From Verrucomicrobiales bacterium (GTDB lineage: Bacteria; Verrucomicrobiota; Verrucomicrobiia; Verrucomicrobiales; DEV007): a DNA stretch of 5,511 nt. The DNA lies in NCBI GenBank assembly GCA_023253615.1, contig JALRFZ010000098.1, positions 1 through 5,511 of the forward strand, given 5' to 3'. The stretch's first letter is position 1. Each line of letters begins with the position of its first letter. Shown here piece after piece: positions 1-3,875 of the stretch. A program made the translations under genes and the position numbers. The notes beneath the pieces were generated by a model. The model worked only from the letters and a program-made list of their open reading frames with translations, had not been told where the DNA came from and ran no database searches.

Positions 1-122
1 TCGTTGCCGGTGCCGGCCGTGGCGGTGCCGGCGGAGAGTGCCAGCGAAACGAGCTGGCCCGGCTCGCCATCGACGGTGAAGACGGCGTAAGGGATGGCTT
101 CGTTGACCGTTGGGCTCGTCAC
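1..122 (-). repeat. Start of a further extracellular repeat, cut by window edge
   Basis: Residues about 1239-1278: SPTVNEAIPYAVFTVDGEPG, then QLVSLSAGTATAGTGN. The 'SPTVNEA.PYAVFTV.G..GQLVSL' wording is another repeat type I have seen in giant bacterial surface proteins. It shows the protein continues with more repeats beyond base 1. Confidence 0.6.
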
Positions 123-3100
123 GGTGACTGCCCGGTCGTCCTCTTGCACGGTGATTTCCACGATGAAGCTCGACGAGCTGAAGGGAGAAGTACCCCCGGT
201 CGTCGCAGCCGAGACCTTGGTGCCTGCTCCTCCCGAGGTGGAGCCGGTTTGATCCCAACCCAGCAGGGTAAGAGTGGCCTTCTCACCTCCAACAGGCCCG
301 GCATAGGCGGGAACGTAGCGGATCCGGTAAGCTGTGGACAAAAGGAGCGCGGACGAACCCGAGACCGAACCCAGGGGTGTCCAGCTTACGCCATCGTCGG
401 AATACTGCCAGGTCCCCGCGCCGCTCGATCCGGTCACGGCCATTCCGATCAAATGGCCGGTATCGACATCGGCGTAGGTGATGGCACCGAGTACATTCGT
501 GACTGTTGCCGCCGCACTGGTCTGGTAATCGCGGATCGCCGTGAGCGCGACGGGCCCTCCGGAAACGGTGGGCGCATCGTTGACGTCCGTGGTCGTGATC
601 GTGGCGGTATCGCTCGATGAAGAAAAGGCGGTCGTTCCGCCGTTGGTCGAGGCATCGACATATTGTCCGGCGAATCCGCTGCTCTCGTCCCAGGCGCGGT
701 AAGTAAGGGTCCCGCCACCGGCGTTTTCCGCGTTTGGCTTGAAGCGAACGAGGTCCTCGGCGCGAAGCAGCAGTGCGTTTGCATCAGAGAGGGCACCGGT
801 ATTCGTGAAAACAGCGGTCGTGGTGAGGTTTCCGAAATCATCCTCGATCAGCTGGTATTCCACCGTAGAGCCCGCCGGGATCCAGTTGGCGCCGCCATCG
901 AGAGAATATTCCCACGTGCCGTTGGTGGCGCTGGTTCCGGTCATGGCAAGGCCGATCACCGTTCCGCTGGTGTCGGTGGCGCTCGTGCCGAGAATTTGGG
1001 CGACGGTACGACCGCCGTTCCCGGTCTCGTCTTCGGTCAACGAAGGAAGGGTCGGCGCTGGATCAGCCGGCGTCAGGACCGGTGCAAGAGGCTCCGGGAC
1101 GTCGAGGATTGTGACAGTGAGAGTCTGGTCGTCGAAGTAAACGGGACTCCCACCGTCGGTGACGCGGACAATGACAACGTAGGTGTTTTCCTGATCCGCA
1201 TCGAGAGCGTTCTCGTAGTCTGGAGCGGATACAAAGGTCAGCAACCCGGTGGCTGGGTCGATTTGGAATTTCGCGGCATCGGCTCCGCCGGAGATCGAAT
1301 AGCTTGCGCTGGCGGTGATGACGATTCCGGAGAAATCGCCATCGTCGCTCGAGGTGACGGTGGTGACGGTGGTCGTGTTCTCGGAGATCGAGACCGAGGC
1401 GGCGGCCCCCGCACCATTGCTGGTGATCACGGGGCGCGAATTCACGCCTTCATTGAGGTCGGTGACGTAGACGGTCACGAGTTGCAAAGCGGTCCCGCCC
1501 TTCCCGTCGGAGATTTCAACCGTCACCTCGTAGGCATTGTCCGATCCCGCATCGAGAGGTGCCTCGTAATCGGGGGCGGTGACGAAACGCAGAGCTCCGT
1601 TAACGGGGTCGATTTGAAACCGCGCCCCGTCGACGCCGTAGCCTTCGCCCGTGCGAATGCTGAATGTGAGGGCATCATCGTTCGGGTCGTTTGCAGTGAG
1701 CGTTGCCACGGCGGTGTTTCCCTCCGGCACCGTGTAGGAGGCGATGGTTCCGCTGCCGCTTGTGAAAGAAGGGGAAAGGTTTCCGAAGGTGACCTGGGGA
1801 GAAAACGCACCAAGCGCCTCCCAGCTCAATGAGCTGCTGGAACGGTCGAGTCGCGGGACTCCGCCGAAATCCGAGTTGATCGCATTTGGTTGGGTCGAGG
1901 TGGCGATAATGAATCGAAAGGGGGTTTTCTCGGTAAAGCCGGTTCTGAAATCTCCTGAAACGAGCAAGTCGCCGATCGTGGTGTAGCCATTCCCGGCGTT
2001 GATGTGGTTGTTGAGGGCGATCCCATTGAGAACCGAAGCGAGATCCGCGTAGTTCATCTGGAAGGTTTGGAAATAGTCGAGGTCCGCATCGGAGCCGGAG
2101 TATGTGTTGGCCTCGGTCTGGGTGTTGCCCTCAATCGCCTGCACCGTCGAATAATTCGACATCGTCGCGGTATTGTAGTTGGGGATGATCTGGCGGGTCC
2201 CGAGCCCGGTGGTGCTTGGAGAGGTGTTCGCTCCGGTGGCGGGGTAGACGTAGGTCTTCGTACCCTTGGTCGTTCCCTCCATCGAGATGAAGGCATCGAT
2301 ATCTCCGTCCATTTCGAAGTCGTAACCGACGAAGATGTAGCCGTTGTAAAGACCGGCACTGTTGGTCGAGTCGTCCACCCGCAAGCGAAACGTGACGGTG
2401 TCGTCCGCCGTGGAGCTGGTCCCCTTGTCGTCATATTTTGCGTAAAGAAGCGGGGTTCCCAAGGTGCCGACGAGGTCGGGGCCCGACATGGCCTGCTGAT
2501 CTTCGGAGGGATCGAAGGCAGTGGAATTGAGGAGTCTGGTCCACCCGGATGAGGGAGAGGTGATGGAGAAAACCTCCGCGGAGACGACGAGATTCGAATC
2601 CGCGGTGGCGGTGCCCCCGTCTCCGTCATTCACGGTGATGCGGACGGTGCGGGTCGATGCGACCGCGTTTTCCTTGTCGGTATTCTCGTAATAAAGCGAG
2701 CGGAGAAGGTCCTGTGTTCGCGCAACAGTGGCGTTGGCGTTCAAGTCGATCTGCAGCGGGGTTCCATCGCTCCCGCGATTCGCCGCGGCGATCGTCCCGA
2801 TCAGGATTCCGGAATGACGCACTTCAATTGATCCCGAGTAGGTTCCGTTGGTGATGCTGAGATTGCTGACGAGCGTGATGTTGTTGATCTCACGAACAAA
2901 AAGGCGATCTTCGGTGGCCTCTCCGTTCGCGATGAAGGAGACTCGCAGGTAACCGCCGTCGAAGTCCGTGGAATCGGCGTCGGAAAGATCGCCGGCTGGC
3001 GCGAGGAGCAATTTTCCGGAAGTGCGCTCGATGTAGTTCTGGCTCGCAGGGATCCCGGAGAAAGAGGCCGGCGTTGCCGCAGTGTAGGTGATTACGATCC

Positions 3101-3836
3101 GACCGGCCGCTCCTGCCCCTGATGAGAAGGAGCCATTTCCTTTCCCTCCGCCCCCACCACCCGGAGCGGAGCCGTTCGTGCCGGCGGCAGCGGCGCCTCC
3201 CGCGCCGCCTGCCCCTGTCCCGGTGCCTCCGGTAGCTCCGGAGGCATTTCCGCCCGCCGCAGTCGTGGTGGCCGACCCCCCCCCGCCCCCGCCGGTGTTC
3301 CCCGAGGCGTTGGCTCCATTCCCACCGGCATACTTATCCGTCCCGGTCGAGTTGGCGACCGCGCCTCCGCTACCTCCACTGCTTCCGGCCCCGGCGGCCC
3401 CCCCCGCCGCCTTGACAAGAAGCGTGCCGTCTCCAACGAGGTTGACACTGCTGTCCCCGCCCGCCGAGGGCACGGCGGATGTTCCGTCTCCTCCCAGGCC
3501 ACCGCCCCCAACGGTGATCGTGTAGGTCTGGCCGGCGCTGACGACCAGGTTCTTGGAAACATAGGCGCCACCACCACCACCGCCAAAGGAACCCGAGCCA
3601 CTCCCACCCCCGCCGCCGCCTGCGCCCCATGCCTGCACGGTGATGGATTCGACCCCGGTCGGGACGAGAAAACTTCCAGAGGAATTGTAATTGTAGGTTA
3701 CCGTATCCGCCCGGGCCTCGCGGATCGAGAGAAAACCCAACGCGAGGGCGAGCATGAGGGGAAGACCCGGTGCCCGAACTCCCGCATGCCAAAGCGGCAG
3801 AGAGAGGCAGGTGGAGGGAGCATGGCAAGGGGACAT
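1..3836 (-). CDS. Large secreted multi-repeat surface protein / putative adhesin (3' partial)
   Basis: Uninterrupted frame to base 1, with 1278 complete codons from ATG 3836 and the C-terminus outside. Order: signal peptide 1-43; glycine-rich domain 44-252; DADSTDFDGG-type repeat 254-420; unassigned block 421-687; cadherin-like repeats 688-796 and 802-912; two 'GTWxYSxDG' repeats about 918-1086 and 1088-1231; and the start of a further repeat (SPTVNEAIPYAVF). The mature part contains no cysteine in my translation and is rich in Asp, Thr, Ser and Gly, typical of extracellular calcium-binding repeat proteins. I chose ATG 3836 because the ATG at 3755 leaves a signal peptide without its basic n-region, while a GTG at 3875 gives a long, proline-rich leader. 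No Shine-Dalgarno is obvious before any of the three. The gene lies immediately downstream of the RCC1 gene on the same strand. Adhesion or envelope role is inferred from the domains. Anchor and export system cannot be seen. Confidence 0.88.
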   Translation of the reverse strand, partial: MSPCHAPSTCLSLPLWHAGVRAPGLPLMLALALGFLSIREARADTVTYNYNSSGSFLVPTGVESITVQAWGAGGGGGGSGSGSFGGGGGGAYVSKNLVVSAGQTYTITVGGGGLGGDGTSAVPSAGGDSSVNLVGDGTLLVKAAGGAAGAGSSGGSGGAVANSTGTDKYAGGNGANASGNTGGGGGGSATTTAAGGNASGATGGTGTGAGGAGGAAAAGTNGSAPGGGGGGKGNGSFSSGAGAAGRIVITYTAATPASFSGIPASQNYIERTSGKLLLAPAGDLSDADSTDFDGGYLRVSFIANGEATEDRLFVREINNITLVSNLSITNGTYSGSIEVRHSGILIGTIAAANRGSDGTPLQIDLNANATVARTQDLLRSLYYENTDKENAVASTRTVRITVNDGDGGTATADSNLVVSAEVFSITSPSSGWTRLLNSTAFDPSEDQQAMSGPDLVGTLGTPLLYAKYDDKGTSSTADDTVTFRLRVDDSTNSAGLYNGYIFVGYDFEMDGDIDAFISMEGTTKGTKTYVYPATGANTSPSTTGLGTRQIIPNYNTATMSNYSTVQAIEGNTQTEANTYSGSDADLDYFQTFQMNYADLASVLNGIALNNHINAGNGYTTIGDLLVSGDFRTGFTEKTPFRFIIATSTQPNAINSDFGGVPRLDRSSSSLSWEALGAFSPQVTFGNLSPSFTSGSGTIASYTVPEGNTAVATLTANDPNDDALTFSIRTGEGYGVDGARFQIDPVNGALRFVTAPDYEAPLDAGSDNAYEVTVEISDGKGGTALQLVTVYVTDLNEGVNSRPVITSNGAGAAASVSISENTTTVTTVTSSDDGDFSGIVITASASYSISGGADAAKFQIDPATGLLTFVSAPDYENALDADQENTYVVIVRVTDGGSPVYFDDQTLTVTILDVPEPLAPVLTPADPAPTLPSLTEDETGNGGRTVAQILGTSATDTSGTVIGLAMTGTSATNGTWEYSLDGGANWIPAGSTVEYQLIEDDFGNLTTTAVFTNTGALSDANALLLRAEDLVRFKPNAENAGGGTLTYRAWDESSGFAGQYVDASTNGGTTAFSSSSDTATITTTDVNDAPTVSGGPVALTAIRDYQTSAAATVTNVLGAITYADVDTGHLIGMAVTGSSGAGTWQYSDDGVSWTPLGSVSGSSALLLSTAYRIRYVPAYAGPVGGEKATLTLLGWDQTGSTSGGAGTKVSAATTGGTSPFSSSSFIVEITVQEDDRAVTVTSPTVNEAIPYAVFTVDGEPGQLVSLALSAGTATAGTGN
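144..575 (-). repeat. 'GTWxYSxDG' repeat, copy B
   Basis: Residues about 1088-1231. Motifs in the same order as copy A: ALTAIRDYQTS, ADVDTGHLIGMAVTGSS, GTWQYSDDGVSWTPLGS, SALLLSTAYRIRYVP, GGEKATLTLLGWDQTG, TTGGTSPFSSSSFIVEITV. The key Trp residues are at 975 (copy A) and 1143 (copy B), 168 residues apart. Confidence 0.72.
579..1085 (-). repeat. 'GTWxYSxDG' repeat, copy A
   Basis: Residues about 918-1086. Motifs: LTEDETGNGGRTVAQILGTS, IGLAMTGTS, GTWEYSLDGGANWIPAGS, ALLLRAEDLVRFKP, GGGTLTYRAWDESSGFAG, STNGGTTAFSSSSDTATI, ending VND-AP at the join with copy B. This beta-sandwich repeat recurs in very large bacterial adhesins next to cadherin-like domains. Compared with copy B it carries an extra segment of about 25 residues between AGS and ALLL. 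Confidence 0.7.
1101..1433 (-). repeat. Cadherin-like repeat 2
   Basis: Residues 802-912. It contains RPVITSNGAGAAASVSISEN, TSSDDGDFSG, SYSISGGADAAKFQIDPATG, LLTFVSAPDYENALDADQEN, TYVVIVRVTDGGSP and a final TVTILDVPE. Relative to repeat 1, equivalent Phe residues (740 and 857) are 117 residues, or 351 bases, apart. It carries DDGDFSG where a DxDxD loop is usual, and ends in DVPE rather than D.NE, so its final calcium ligand differs. Confidence 0.85.
1449..1775 (-). repeat. Cadherin-like repeat 1
   Basis: Residues 688-796. It contains YTVPEGNTAVATLTANDPND, LTFSI, ARFQIDPVNGALRFVTAPDY, E, Y-EVTVEISDGKGG and VTVYVTDLNE. These are the usual cadherin landmarks: a VxE motif, a DxND-type loop, 'F.ID..-G.L.F...PDYE', a DG.GG turn and a terminal D.NE calcium site. 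The TANDPNDD segment stands in for the classical A.D.D. Expected to bind calcium at the joint with repeat 2. Confidence 0.85.
1776..2576 (-). other. Unassigned block between repeats, with Asp-rich loop
   Basis: Residues 421-687, about 266 residues. I recognise no family. Visible landmarks are SSGWTRLLNS, a GTLGTPLLYAKYDDKGTSST strand-loop, TVTFRLRVDD, GYIFVGYDFEMDGDIDAF with five acidic residues in nine positions (506-514), a Tyr/Thr/Asn-rich middle (NYNTATMSNYSTVQ), GDLLVSGDFRTGF, and RFIIATSTQPNAINSDFGG near the end. The alternation suggests one or two beta-sandwich domains. There is no frameshift: codon register is kept across the whole block. Confidence 0.6.
2577..3077 (-). repeat. 'DADSxDFDGG' extracellular repeat, single copy
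   Basis: Residues 254-420. Hallmarks are DADSTDFDGGYLRVSF at 286 onward, EDRLFVRE, a Gly/Ser loop, HSGILIGTI, PLQIDLNANATVARTQDLLR, SLYYENTD and a final TRTVRITVNDGDGGTA. This series recurs in large bacterial repeat adhesins, often beside cadherin-like and DUF4347-type proteins. Asp clusters suggest calcium-stabilised beta-sandwich folding. Only one copy lies in this window. Confidence 0.7.
3081..3707 (-). other. Glycine-rich N-terminal domain
   Basis: Residues 44-252. The opening (YNYNSSGSFLVPTGVESITV followed by QAWGAGGGGGG) and the closing AGRIVITYT match the bacterial glycine-rich domain pattern 'GxxxFxVPxGVxxxxVxxWGAGG...GxGGRGxVxxxY' (glycine-rich domain family, named from memory). Between them lie GGGGGGAYVSKNLVVSAGQT, a YTITVGGGG strand and a long run of Gly/Ala/Ser/Thr/Asn with few charges. 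Beta-strand prediction at both ends with a disordered or polyglycine-like middle is expected. The DNA is correspondingly low in complexity and carries C8 and C9 runs on the plus strand. Confidence 0.8.
3708..3836 (-). other. Signal peptide of the large surface protein
   Basis: Residues 1-43 from ATG 3836. An Arg at residue 21 (GVRAPG) precedes a hydrophobic run LPLMLALALGFLSI, followed by a c-region REARA and mature DTVTYNY. ARA|D fits the A-x-A signal peptidase I rule. It predicts Sec export. The mature protein starts with the glycine-rich domain directly. Confidence 0.75.
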
Positions 3837-3875
3837 GGGGAGAACACGGCGGGGCTGGATCGAGGGGGGGCTCAC
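3753..3875 (-). promoter_or_regulatory. Gene junction with three possible starts and 4-bp GTGA overlap
   Basis: The upstream TGA (3874-3872) lies within an in-frame GTG (3875-3873) of the large gene. Further in-frame ATGs are at 3836 and 3755. No stop codon interrupts the frame between them. No AGGAGG-like site precedes any of the three, and the stretch is pyrimidine-rich on the minus strand. No stem followed by a T-run is visible, so no terminator separates the genes. Co-transcription is likely. Translational coupling applies only if GTG 3875 is used. Confidence 0.6.

Noticed and set aside
1353..1370. Two tandem copies of GGTGACGGT
   Set aside because: They encode alternating Thr/Val in a beta strand of cadherin-like repeat 2. 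They are too short and codon-driven to count as a repeat element.
1101..1775. Recent DNA duplication of the cadherin repeats
   Set aside because: Only short identical stretches are shared (around CAAATCGACCC and CTCTCGATGCGG). The rest is diverged, so it is ancient protein repetition.
663..1832. 389-codon open frame on the plus strand
   Set aside because: It is antisense to the cadherin and 'GTWxYSxDG' repeats, has Gly/Arg/Asp-biased composition with no recognisable domain, and is explained by absence of stop codons in GC-rich DNA.
3088..3525. Proline/alanine-rich 145-codon frame on the plus strand
   Set aside because: It is the complement of Gly codons in the glycine-rich domain. The PPPPP runs are a by-product.
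3756..3871. Possible terminator or small RNA between the two genes
   Set aside because: There is no stem followed by a T-run on the minus strand, and the large gene's frame is open through the whole stretch.
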